Assembly: GCA_003605035.1 (NCBI GenBank)
Contig: QZKJ01000050.1
Coordinates: 1 to 49,384, forward strand
Reading direction: 5' to 3'
From: Desulfurivibrio sp.
Lineage (GTDB): Bacteria; Desulfobacterota; Desulfobulbia; Desulfobulbales; SURF-16
DNA length: 49,384 bases
Position 1 is the stretch's first letter, and every line of letters begins with the position of its first letter. The notes below the pieces were generated by a model. The model worked only from the letters and a program-made list of their open reading frames with translations, was not told the DNA's origin and ran no database searches. The position numbers were made by a program, and so were the translations under genes. Positions 8,141-16,600 of the stretch are shown here, one piece after another.

Positions 8141-8959
8141 ATGATGAAAAAAAGTATTCTTTTAGCAGCTGCCTTCGGCCTGATCGCGGTCGGCGCGGCG
8201 CAGGCGCAGAATTCAACCACCGGTTCCTTTAATGCCGCCGCGGGCGCCGGTATCGTCGGCTCCAAGCATGACCTGAGCGTTGCCACGGGTATAGGCAGCA
8301 TTTACGGCCAGACCGATGCGCTGGATCGTATCTGTATTTACTGCCATGCGCCTCACCATGCCATCCAGGATGCCAATGCCGCGGGTATCGCCTACCTGCC
8401 CCTGTGGAACCACGGGGTAAGCACCCAGTTTTACAACACCTACCAGAGCGATTTCGGGGATGGCCCCACGGCCTCCGGTCTGGCCGGCGTGGGCGTTGAC
8501 GGGGATGCCCAGCAGTTTGCCGACCGCCATCTCTTTAATGGCGAGGGAACCCTTGGCGAGCCCGGCTCCGTATCCCGGCTCTGCCTGTCCTGCCATGACG
8601 GCACGGTTGCCATCAACGAGTATGGTTTTGATCCGGGCCGGGCCGAGTCTAAAGGTGCTGCCACCCATTTCATCGCCGATCAGTTCAAGATCGGCGGGGG
8701 AGGCAACCTGACCAATCATCACCCCATCGGCTTCAGCTACATCGAGGTGGCGGCCCATGATGATGAGATTGCCGCTCCCGACACCGTGATCAACGCTGGC
8801 GGCACCGAGGGCATGACCACCATCCGCTCCCTGCTTTACGGGGACAATATGGAATGCGTGACCTGCCATGACGTGCATAACACCAAGAACACCGGTGAGA
8901 CCTTCCTCTGGAAATCCGATCGGAACAGCGGTTTCTGTCTGACCTGCCATGTGAAATAA
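8141..8959 (+). CDS. Secreted tetrahaem c-type cytochrome, nanowire-type candidate
   Basis: 272 residues. Start ATG 8141, chosen for AGGAGG 4 nt upstream; an in-frame ATG at 8120 lacks a ribosome site. Signal peptide MMKKSILLAAAFGLIAVG with cleavage after AQA. Four CXXCH motifs at about residues 65, 148, 239 and 266 (CIYCH, CLSCH, CVTCH, CLTCH), plus conserved SKHDLSV, PLWNH, HDGTVA and NHHPIGFSY, whose extra histidines are candidate distal ligands. The protein ends straight after the last haem (HVK-stop). Length and four-haem layout resemble tetrahaem filament cytochromes of the OmcE kind, and the N-terminus of the cytochrome at 296-2014 has the same module. It sits alone between a sigma-54 candidate and a strong terminator, as expected for a highly expressed secreted protein. 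Filament formation is inference. Confidence 0.9.
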   Translation: MMKKSILLAAAFGLIAVGAAQAQNSTTGSFNAAAGAGIVGSKHDLSVATGIGSIYGQTDALDRICIYCHAPHHAIQDANAAGIAYLPLWNHGVSTQFYNTYQSDFGDGPTASGLAGVGVDGDAQQFADRHLFNGEGTLGEPGSVSRLCLSCHDGTVAINEYGFDPGRAESKGAATHFIADQFKIGGGGNLTNHHPIGFSYIEVAAHDDEIAAPDTVINAGGTEGMTTIRSLLYGDNMECVTCHDVHNTKNTGETFLWKSDRNSGFCLTCHVK

Positions 8960-8990
8960 GCACTGGAGAGCAAGGCAGCAGCAGTTCTTC

Positions 8991-9020
8991 GGGGGGAGCC
9001 GTTCGGCTCCCCCTTTTTTT
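8991..9020 (+). terminator. Rho-independent terminator after the tetrahaem cytochrome
   Basis: GGGGGAGCCG, loop TT, CGGCTCCCCC form a perfect GC-rich hairpin followed by seven T residues, 31 bp after the stop codon. Confidence 0.9.
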
Positions 9021-9538
9021 ATCCTCCGCAGCAACTTCCGCTTTCTTTTCCGCCAGAGCCAGGCGGACCCGCAAATCATCTGCCCGAATTTTCTGGGTCA
9101 TCTCACCCTGACAGGGGGAAATGCCCCAGCCGTCAGGGCCAGGCCCCGGGTCGCCGATTCCCCCGGTATAGGGGATACAAAATGAATAACCTCCATTATG
9201 TCAACAAGATAGCTGCCGAGACGCTTGCCTGTAATCTTTGTGGAGCAAGACCCACGGCGTGGCATACAAATTGATGCATCAGTTGCCAGGCTAATAGAAC
9301 CTGCGCTCCGCCCGGCCCCATGGGGTTGCCGGCAGGCAGACAGGCGGGGACCCTCGGCTTGGTCACGACGACGGAATCCGAGGTGATGATCAGCACTTTT
9401 CTACCAGGCACCATCATTAATTACAGCTTGATACACCTGAGTGCGGCTCCTGATCCGGCTGCAGCCATGGCGTGCCGCCTCGCGTCACGCCGGCAGCCGG
9501 GGATCAGGATTTTTTTCTTATCAACAGGGGAGAATGAA
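9021..9538. other. Long leader/intergenic region with a nested hairpin
   Basis: No credible gene in 518 bp. A nested hairpin occurs at 9106-9138: outer arms CCCTGAC/GTCAGGG, inner GGGG-GAAATG-CCCC. A second short pairing CCCCC..GGGG follows near 9160-9175. The sequence around 9328-9350 (GGCAGGCAGACAGGCGGGGA) is a degenerate low-complexity repeat. No promoter with convincing spacing was found. Confidence 0.4.
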
Positions 9539-10594
9539 ATGAGGAAGAAAATCTGTGCAGGTGCTTTGGCAGTTGCGGGACTTGTCATCCCATCACTGGG
9601 CCTGGGGGCGTTTGGTGACAGCCCATGCTCTCAATGTCACGTCTGGAACGACTGCACCAGTCCCAGGGGTGAGTGCGGTTCGTGTCATGCGCTTCCGCCG
9701 GCCAGCGGGGCGCATCTGGCCCATTTCGGCGGGGTGAATGTGCCGCTTGTCTATGGGGATCTGCGCCTGACCGCCGATTTTGCCGGCGGCCAGCCCGCCA
9801 CCGTCAACCTACTCGGCTGCGGCAACTGCCACCCCCTTGATGCCGCCTCCCACGGCAACGGCGTCTGGGGCGATGTCGAGCTGGCCAATCCCGCGGCGCC
9901 GGCCGGCACCATCAAGGCGGCCAACAGCAGCGCCTCCTATGACCCTGCCACCGGCACCTGCAGCAACGTCTACTGCCACAGCACCAACAGCTGGACCACG
10001 GACGGCGAGGTGCCCGTCCCGTGGCCGGCCGGCTCGCTGCCGGACAACATCGTCACCACCAGGGTGTACCGGGATGTGCAATGGCACAGCGGCGCCACCC
10101 TGGACTGCAACGGCTGCCACGGCAACTCGCCCAGGACCGGCTTTGCCGATAACAGCGGCGGCGCAGGGGACAGCCATTACTGGATCGATGATTACGGCTA
10201 CGAGGATCTGCATGTCTGGAACCATGGCTTTGAGGCCATAGGCTGCCGCACCTGCCACTATGATACGGTGCGGGAGCCCGGCACCACCGGCATCGGCCCG
10301 GACGGCCTGCGCTTCTACAACGATGTCGCCCTGTTTGACAAGGCCAGACATGTCAACGGCGCCGTTGATGTGCTTTTTGATACGGAAAACGGTTTCACTT
10401 ACAACACCTCTTCGGGAATGATCACCTATGACTTCGCCGGCGCCACCTATGATCCGGCGACCAGAACCTGCAGCAATGTCGGCTGCCATAACGGCGGCGC
10501 CAAGGGCGAGGACACGGTTATCTGGGGCACGCCCTACCGCTGGTGGGTTGGGCAGGAATGTGACCGCTGCCATCAGTTTGCAGGGCCGCCGTGA
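9539..10594 (+). CDS. Multihaem cytochrome with CXXCH and CX4CH motifs
   Basis: 351 residues from ATG 9539, preceded by AGGGGAG 6 nt upstream; the open frame extends further 5' but without a ribosome site. Signal peptide MRKKICAGALAVAGLVIPSLGLG. Motifs in order: CSQCH, CGSCH, CGNCH, CSNVYCH (CX4CH), CNGCH, CRTCH, CSNVGCH (CX4CH), CDRCH. The repeated unit YDPATGTCSNVYCH or YDPATRTCSNVGCH matches the Geobacter-type CxxxxCH/CxxCH cytochrome domain (TIGR01904 type, by memory), in which the longer motif also binds haem. Up to eight haems. It is followed after 121 bp by a gene with the same motif style. Role: periplasmic or surface electron carrier; partner unknown. Confidence 0.88.
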   Translation: MRKKICAGALAVAGLVIPSLGLGAFGDSPCSQCHVWNDCTSPRGECGSCHALPPASGAHLAHFGGVNVPLVYGDLRLTADFAGGQPATVNLLGCGNCHPLDAASHGNGVWGDVELANPAAPAGTIKAANSSASYDPATGTCSNVYCHSTNSWTTDGEVPVPWPAGSLPDNIVTTRVYRDVQWHSGATLDCNGCHGNSPRTGFADNSGGAGDSHYWIDDYGYEDLHVWNHGFEAIGCRTCHYDTVREPGTTGIGPDGLRFYNDVALFDKARHVNGAVDVLFDTENGFTYNTSSGMITYDFAGATYDPATRTCSNVGCHNGGAKGEDTVIWGTPYRWWVGQECDRCHQFAGPP

Positions 10595-10658
10595 AAATGA
10601 CGGCTGGACCAAGGGATGCTATGTGTTTTTCCATGCAAATCGCCTACCAGCATGATGC

Positions 10659-10702
10659 CGGCACACTCTCTTCCCCCATGCATGGGGAAAGCCCGTGTGC
10701 CG
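10659..10702 (+). promoter_or_regulatory. Nested leader hairpin abutting a ribosome-binding site
   Basis: CGGCACAC (10659-10666) pairs perfectly with GTGTGCCG (10695-10702), enclosing a TTCCCC/GGGGAA stem with a CATGCAT loop. The AGGAG of the next gene starts 2 nt later (10704), so folding could influence initiation at 10716. Confidence 0.55.
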
Positions 10703-10715
10703 CAGGAGAATGAAA

Positions 10716-12860
10716 ATGAAAATGAAATATACCTTGAGTGCTTTCATGATATTGGCAGGCTTACTGCCGGGCCGGGCCGCACTTGCCGCCCAGTCGCCAC
10801 ACTGGCTGGAGAACAACATCTACTGTCTGGACTGTCACAGCGATCACCAGGGCACCACCACGGCCTGCACCGATTGCCATGACAATGACACGGGCGGCAA
10901 CTACAGCAAGCTGGACGCCCCGGCGGTAGAGAGCCACGCGGGCTTCAGCTGCGTGACCTGCCACGATCCCCATACCTCGGCCCAATGCACCCTGCCGCTG
11001 GTGACCGGTTCTTTCAGCGGCTACCAGGTGGGTGAGCAGACCACTACCTTTACCATCAATGCCTTGCAGGCGCTTGATCCGGCCTGGAGTGATCCGGCCG
11101 GCTGGAGCGCCAAAAGCGGCCCGGAGCGGGGGCTGATCCTGACGGTTGCCCTTGGCTGGCTTGACAACAGCAGAACACCGGCTGAATATGTCGACTACTC
11201 GGCCGAGGTGGTGGCGGCGGACGCGACTTCCATCACGGTACAGGGCACCCATGCCGGCAGTGCTTTGAGCGGTTCCCAGGAGTTCAGCCTGATCTTCGGC
11301 CAGCTCATTGCCAGCCCAATCAACGGCCGGCCGGTGGTCTTCAGCGGTCCTGCGAGCTTTGCGGCCAGCGACGGGCTGGGGGCGGCGGGCGGCGATGCCT
11401 CCCCGGACGGGGTGTGCCAGGTCTGCCACAGCCGGACCAGATACTGGCGCAATGACGGATCGCTGGCCAGCCACAACAACGGCCAGGACTGCACCACCTG
11501 TCATGAGCACCAGAGCGGCTTTAACGCCAACTGCGATTCCTGCCACGGTAACCCGCCGGTGGTGGATGCGGCCCAGGGCGGCGACGGCCTGGTGGCTGTG
11601 CCGGCGGCCACCGGCTCCGTGACCGCAGGCGCCCATGCCCTGCACGCCACAGGGGCGGGGTACAGCTTCGGCTGCGACAGCTGCCACGCGGGCGGCATGC
11701 CCGCCTCGCCCATCTCGGACAACAACCGGATCCAACTCGGCTTTGGCGGCAACCCGGCCGGCCTCATGGCAAATTATGACGGACAGGCAGGCCTGCAGGC
11801 GCCCTACACTTATGAGGGGACCGGCGATACCACGGTGACCGGCGGGGGCAGTCTGACCTGCAGCAACGTCTACTGCCACAGCAACGGCGCCTGGGTATCG
11901 ACCGGAATTGTAAATTCCCACGCCAGCCCCTCCTGGGATACACAGGGGCCGCTGTCCTGCGGCAGCTGCCATCCCTACCCCATGGCCACGGGGGCGGATG
12001 ATCCGCGCAAGGATACCCATGCCCGCCATGCCATGGCAGGCTATGCCGACTGCCGGACCTGCCACTACCAGACCACCACGGACGGCGCGACCATCCATGA
12101 CCGCAGCCGGCATGCCAACCGGGTCTATGATGTGGTGCCTGCCCCGACCTTTGCCGGCCGAGCGGCTGACGGCAGCCTGCCGCTGGCCTTCACCTACAGC
12201 TTTGCCCCGGGAGGCGGCAGCTGTTCCGCCAACTCCTGCCATGCCTACTGGGGGTATTCCGACCCGGCCCGCTGGGGGGTGAACAGTGATCTGGTGGTGA
12301 CGCCCTATGTCAGTGCGCTGCCCTCGCTCACCGAGGACCGGACCATTACCTTTGATGCCAGCCGCTCCTCCTGTTATGAAAACGTGGACGGCGTGGCGCA
12401 GGAGCGGGTCTGCAGCTACAGCTGGAATTTCGGCGGCAGCGGCAGTGTGGTGGGCGGCAACGGCGCCAATACCATGATCTACCAGTATGGCAGCGAGGGC
12501 AGTTACACGGCAGGCCTGACCCTGCGCGAGTCTCTGACCGGCAAGACCAGCAGCGCGACGCTCGACGTTACGGCCGAAAATGTGGCGCCGCCTCCCGCTG
12601 TGGTCGATTTTGCCACGACGGTGACCGGCAGAACGGTGAAGCTGTCGGCCGCGCTGCCCGCGGATGTGGTCAGGCTCTATGTCTACTGGGGGGACGGCAA
12701 AAAGAACGTCTACGCCAGTCCGGCCACCGCTGTCATGACCCATACCTACAGCGCGGGCGGCCGTACTTATACTATGAGCGCCACCAGCTATGACGCGGCC
12801 TATCACAAGGTGAATTATTCCGTGGCCGACGACCCGGATCTCAGCGTCTTTATTCCCTGA
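10716..12860 (+). CDS. Multihaem cytochrome with C-terminal PKD and YWGD domains
   Basis: 714 residues from ATG 10716 (AGGAG 7 nt upstream; two further in-frame ATGs at 10710 and 10722). Signal peptide ends near ALAA-QS. Nine CXXCH motifs (CLDCH, CTDCH, CVTCH, CQVCH, CTTCH, CDSCH, CDSCH, CGSCH, CRTCH) and two CX4CH (CSNVYCH, CSANSCH) lie in residues 1-515. A non-haem region (about 40-190) interrupts the haem series. Residues from about 527 hold a PKD/Ig-like domain (TFDASRSSCY...C) and then a second domain starting VVDFATTVTGR with YVYWGDG, THTYSAGGRTY and a terminal DLSVFIP. The same C-terminal pair occurs in the 13622-18127 protein. Such domains usually mediate surface attachment or protein contacts. 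Ends with a strong terminator. Confidence 0.9.
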   Translation: MKMKYTLSAFMILAGLLPGRAALAAQSPHWLENNIYCLDCHSDHQGTTTACTDCHDNDTGGNYSKLDAPAVESHAGFSCVTCHDPHTSAQCTLPLVTGSFSGYQVGEQTTTFTINALQALDPAWSDPAGWSAKSGPERGLILTVALGWLDNSRTPAEYVDYSAEVVAADATSITVQGTHAGSALSGSQEFSLIFGQLIASPINGRPVVFSGPASFAASDGLGAAGGDASPDGVCQVCHSRTRYWRNDGSLASHNNGQDCTTCHEHQSGFNANCDSCHGNPPVVDAAQGGDGLVAVPAATGSVTAGAHALHATGAGYSFGCDSCHAGGMPASPISDNNRIQLGFGGNPAGLMANYDGQAGLQAPYTYEGTGDTTVTGGGSLTCSNVYCHSNGAWVSTGIVNSHASPSWDTQGPLSCGSCHPYPMATGADDPRKDTHARHAMAGYADCRTCHYQTTTDGATIHDRSRHANRVYDVVPAPTFAGRAADGSLPLAFTYSFAPGGGSCSANSCHAYWGYSDPARWGVNSDLVVTPYVSALPSLTEDRTITFDASRSSCYENVDGVAQERVCSYSWNFGGSGSVVGGNGANTMIYQYGSEGSYTAGLTLRESLTGKTSSATLDVTAENVAPPPAVVDFATTVTGRTVKLSAALPADVVRLYVYWGDGKKNVYASPATAVMTHTYSAGGRTYTMSATSYDAAYHKVNYSVADDPDLSVFIP

Positions 12861-12914
12861 GCAAACCTGAAAGTCAGCAGGGTGGGTGAAAGTGCCCGCC
12901 GCATGCCGGTGGGA

Positions 12915-12955
12915 AAGGAGTGGTGGGGCAAATGCCCCGTCGCTCCTTTTTTTTT
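12915..12955 (+). terminator. Strong rho-independent terminator
   Basis: A 15-bp stem (AAGGAG-TGGT-GGGGC with GCCCC-GTCG-CTCCTT, including G.T pairs) closes an AAAT loop and runs into nine T residues, 55 bp after the stop at 12860. Confidence 0.92.
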
Positions 12956-13031
12956 CCGGATGGCTGTGGATGAAAACTCCTCTTTGTGAATCGCCGGTTT
13001 GGAAGATTAACGCGAGAAGTTATCAGAAAAG

Positions 13032-13116
13032 CCCAGCAGCCTGCTTTCCCCCGCAGGGATTTCCTTGCCGTATGGCAAAAGGGGGAAATTGGCTGTTTTA
13101 CCGCAGGGCTGTTGGG
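13032..13116 (+). other. Candidate structured RNA or cruciform in a 760-bp gene-free region
   Basis: Three nested pairings: CCCAGCAGCC-TGC (13032-13044) with GCAGG(G)CTGTTGGG (13103-13116), TTTCCCCC (13045-13052) with GGGGGAAA (13081-13088), and TTGCC-GTAT-GGCAA (13065-13078). Further hairpins follow at 13183-13200 (CAGGGG-GAAATA-CCCCTG) and at about 13212-13247 (GGCGCA/TGCGCC). No T-run follows, so it is not a simple terminator. The whole 12956-13321 stretch lacks a believable ORF. It matches no riboswitch that I recognise. Confidence 0.4.
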
Positions 13117-13321
13117 TAGAAAACCCCAATCGGCACAGTCTGCCATGGGTTTGATATCCCAAGAAAAATGCCGGAATCGGCCAACAGGGGGAAATACCCC
13201 TGCTGCGGGTGAAGGCGCACGGTGGGCCGGGGTGGAGAAGTGCTGCGCCCGCGGCCAGTTGTTCGAAAATATATCATTTTATTTTGCATAGTTACATAAA
13301 AAATCCGGGTAATTCTTCTGC

Positions 13322-13338
13322 TGGGCACGCTGTTTGCT
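13322..13338 (+). promoter_or_regulatory. Candidate sigma-54 promoter for the octahaem (TGA-containing) gene
   Basis: TGGGCACGCTGTTTGCT contains GGCACG-N4-TTGCT, that is GG (13324-13325) and GC (13336-13337) with exactly 10 nt between and nearly full consensus. Predicted start about 13349, leaving a 5' leader of about 270 nt. Confidence 0.65.
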
Positions 13339-13539
13339 GTCTGCCTGGTCATGTTTCTCAGATTTTCAGGCAGCGCTGTTACAAGCATGAGATTGTTTGC
13401 CGGCTGTTAAGGAAAGAGCGGTTTCCCCAAACCGAGTTAACCGCCGGTAAAGATCGAACCTGAGCCGTTGTAAAAAAATAACATGAGCAGAGAAATGCGC
13501 GGAACGGCACTCTTTTCAGTACCCCCTTGAGGGGTATAA

Positions 13540-13589
13540 GGAGCCGTAACGAAATTGAAAAAATGGCCATGTTGTTTCGTAACGGCTCC
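13540..13589 (+). repeat. 15-bp inverted repeat in the leader of the octahaem gene
   Basis: GGAGCCGTAACGAAA (13540-13554) and TTTCGTAACGGCTCC (13575-13589) are inverted copies with one mismatch, separated by 20 nt. It ends 32 bp before the ATG and has no T-run. A smaller palindrome TACCCC-CTTG-AGGGGTA precedes it (about 13520-13536). It may be a regulator binding site or an mRNA hairpin. Confidence 0.7.
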
Positions 13590-13621
13590 TAAAAAGAAGA
13601 AGTTAACCAAGGAGTGAAAAA

Positions 13622-16600
13622 ATGAGAAAAAGGTATAAAAACGGCTTAATGGTGTCAGCCCTGACCACAGCAGCCCTGCTGGTTGGCGCCGATGCCTTTG
13701 CCGCCCATCCGAGCGTGCCGTTGCGCGATGCGGCTGGGGCCATAATTGCTGACAGCACCACGCCCTACAGCCCGAAGGCAACCTGCGGGGCTTGTCATAC
13801 CCGTGGCGTCAATGCCGACGGTTCCGTATCACTGTCCGGTCCGGTGGGCAGTTATGACGGCGGCGTCGGCGGGGTTGAAGGCGAGAAGAAGACCATTGTC
13901 AAGACCCAGGGCATCATGAATGAGACCACCGGCGAGGCCGAGTGGGTAACCTATACGGTGGAAGACTACAAGCACGGTTTTGTCACCGGCCGGCACTCCC
14001 AGCAGGGACGCAACGAAGACTACGGCAACCACCTGCGCCACGCGGTGGGCGGCAAGTTCTGGGAATCAAGCCCGGGCATGTTCGGCAAGTACTGACCCCC
14101 TTCCAACCGCCAGTTGGCGGCGAAGAACGCGGATCCTTTAAACAACCCCCTGTCCGTTGAAATGGGCGCCCAGGAATGGGGCAACACCTGCGGCGTCTGC
14201 CATGTCGGCGGCGGCCAGCTCGAATACAACCGCGACCTGCAGGCCTATGGTTCAGCCGGTGAGGGCGGCGGCGACGCCTATGTGCTCAAGTATGCCCGCC
14301 CCGATGATCCCGGCACCGCGCTTGATGAGACCTCCTGGGACAACGTCACGGTGGGCAACATGAGCGCCACCAACAAGGCCGAGATGGACTGTCTGATGTG
14401 CCATCTTGACGGCTCCAATCCCGGCTCCGCCTGGCTGAAGACCCTGGACTGCGGTCCGGGAAATGCCATCGGCCCGGCCAACGATCCGACCTGTTCCGGC
14501 ACCTCCATGATCCCCGGCCTGCGCACGGTGAGCAATGCCCCGGGGGTTAATGAATATGACATGTTCAACCGCAACTTCGGTCTGAAGCAGCGGCGCATGG
14601 ATCTCATCGCCTCCATGGGCGCCGGCGCCAAAGGCATCTTTGACGCCAATGACCAGCTGAGCGGGGTTGACTGGGGCGCCGGCGCGGTGGAACAGACCGA
14701 CCCCGCCGACGCAGCCTATATCGGCCAGCATGTCAGCGAAGCGACCCGGGAAGGCATTGCCGGCTGTGTCGATTACAGCTATCAGGGCTCGCTGATCAAT
14801 CCCGCCACCGGCAATACCTATAATGCGGACGGCATCCCCTATCTGGTCAACGCCATCAATCCCTGTGTCAAGCTCAACGGGGCCAAGGTCGCCGCCACTC
14901 CCAAGAGCGAGAACTGCTCGGTCTGCCATGCCCGCGATGATCAAACCATGGGTCTGCCCGGCATGATGGCCATGCGCACCGGTTACGGCAACTACGGCCT
15001 CATCCATGATCCGTCCAACCCCATGCCGTCAGGCAATATGGGCGCCAGCCGCGATCTCGATACCGATAACGGCGCAGGGGCAGTAAACGATGACTACTGG
15101 TTCGATTTCGGCTGCAAGACCGGCATGGGCAAGCGCGCCCACAAGATCACCGCTGAAAACGATGACTACGGCGTCAATGCCCGCTGGGGCATGTCCATGT
15201 TTGCGCCTTCCACCCTGGATATGGATCCGGCTACCACGCCCAATGCCGGCGACCCGATCCCCGGCAAGATGCCGGATATCGACGTCCATGACAGAAACGG
15301 CATGGAATGCGCCTCCTGCCATTACGCGGTGGGCTCCACCACCGGCACCGGCTACGAGGATATCCCGGCCAAAGAGGTGCACGGCTATGAGTATCCGGCC
15401 GAGCGCATCTACGCCATGGACCATCAGTTCGCCCAGGCCGACTCCTTCCCGGACACCAAGGGCAAGAACAACCTCGACGCCAAGATCAGGTGCGACGGCT
15501 GCCATACCGTGCGCGACAACCCGAAACTGGTGGAAAACGGCGGCACCCTGGTGGCGCCGATGCCGCTGCATAACGGTCTGCCCCAGCTGCACATCGACCG
15601 CATCGGCTGCGTGACCTGTCACGTGCCCGAGACCTATTCCGCTCCCGGCCGCCTGAAATACCGCGACTGGACCGCAGGTTTTGCCCGCGGCACCTTCAGG
15701 AACACCCTGGACTGGAATTTTGATCTGGTGACCGGCAGCCATAATACCGTGCCGTCCCTGCGCAAATGGGTGACCAAGAACGGCGAGCGCAAGATCTATC
15801 CGGTGCTGCCGTCCCTGCTGCCCACCTGGTTTGAGATGGTGCCGAACAGCGGCGTGCTGGTTCAGGATGATGCGAACATGCTGGGTACCGATCCCGATGC
15901 CCTGCTCGGTGACAACAGCAATATCCTGGATGAGCATGCAGCGGCTTTTGCCTCACCGATCAAGAACCGTGACCTGCAGAAGGTTGCCGAGTATGTCCGC
16001 GACAATCATCCGGAATTTGACATGCGGCTCAACGGCGGCAACACCGTGCCCCTGTTTGACGGCTTCCAGATCGTCGACTCCTGGGAGATCGACACCGAGG
16101 CGGAGATCAACGCCATGCTGGACGGCTTCAACGGCCGGGTCAATGGCTCCGATGCCCGTTTCGTCAAGTTCCTCAACGTCATTCAGGCTGACTTCGACGT
16201 CACCCACGGCGTGGTGCCGAAGGACTGGGCCCTGGGCGGTTCAGCCCGCGGCGGCTGCGTCAGCTGTCACTCCAGCATGAACGCGGCAAGCCCCAATTAC
16301 TCACCCTACTCGGTGGGCTTCTTTGAGGGCTACGTTCAGCCCGTGGCCAATGCCGGTCTGCCCGGTTTCGGCGTAGGCGGCTACGAGATCGTCAAGAACT
16401 GGATGGCCATGTTCGCCGACTTTGACGCCGCCGCCATGTGCGGGGCCGGCGATCCGACCAAGACTGCCGCGGATGGCATGAATGGTATGATCAACCCCAA
16501 CACCGACCATCACAACTTCTACTTCAACCCCATGACCGGCCAGCCCAACATGACTGCTGAATGTGCTTCCTGGTCCTGGTTCTCCAACAACCCGATGTTC

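Noticed and set aside
9100..9180. Possible GEMM (c-di-GMP/cGAMP) riboswitch before the cytochrome at 9539
   Set aside because: A CCCGGGTCGCCGAT stretch recalls the 3' end of GEMM-I, but the conserved 5' half with the GGACGCAAAGCC-type core is absent.
9260..9277. Sigma-54-like TGGCATACAAATTGATGC
   Set aside because: GG and GC are 13 nt apart rather than 10, so it does not meet the spacing rule.
10761..12806. 681-residue open frame antisense to the 11-haem cytochrome
   Set aside because: Antisense shadow of a GC-rich gene; composition is Ala/Gly/Arg/Val-rich with no domain and no ribosome site. The same applies to other long antisense frames such as 34541-36655, 39290-40777 and 30493-32082.
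12956..13540. Small ORFs in the 760-bp region before the Sec cytochrome
   Set aside because: Several 60-100 residue frames on both strands have no ribosome site or plausible composition and coincide with hairpins and the sigma-54 site.
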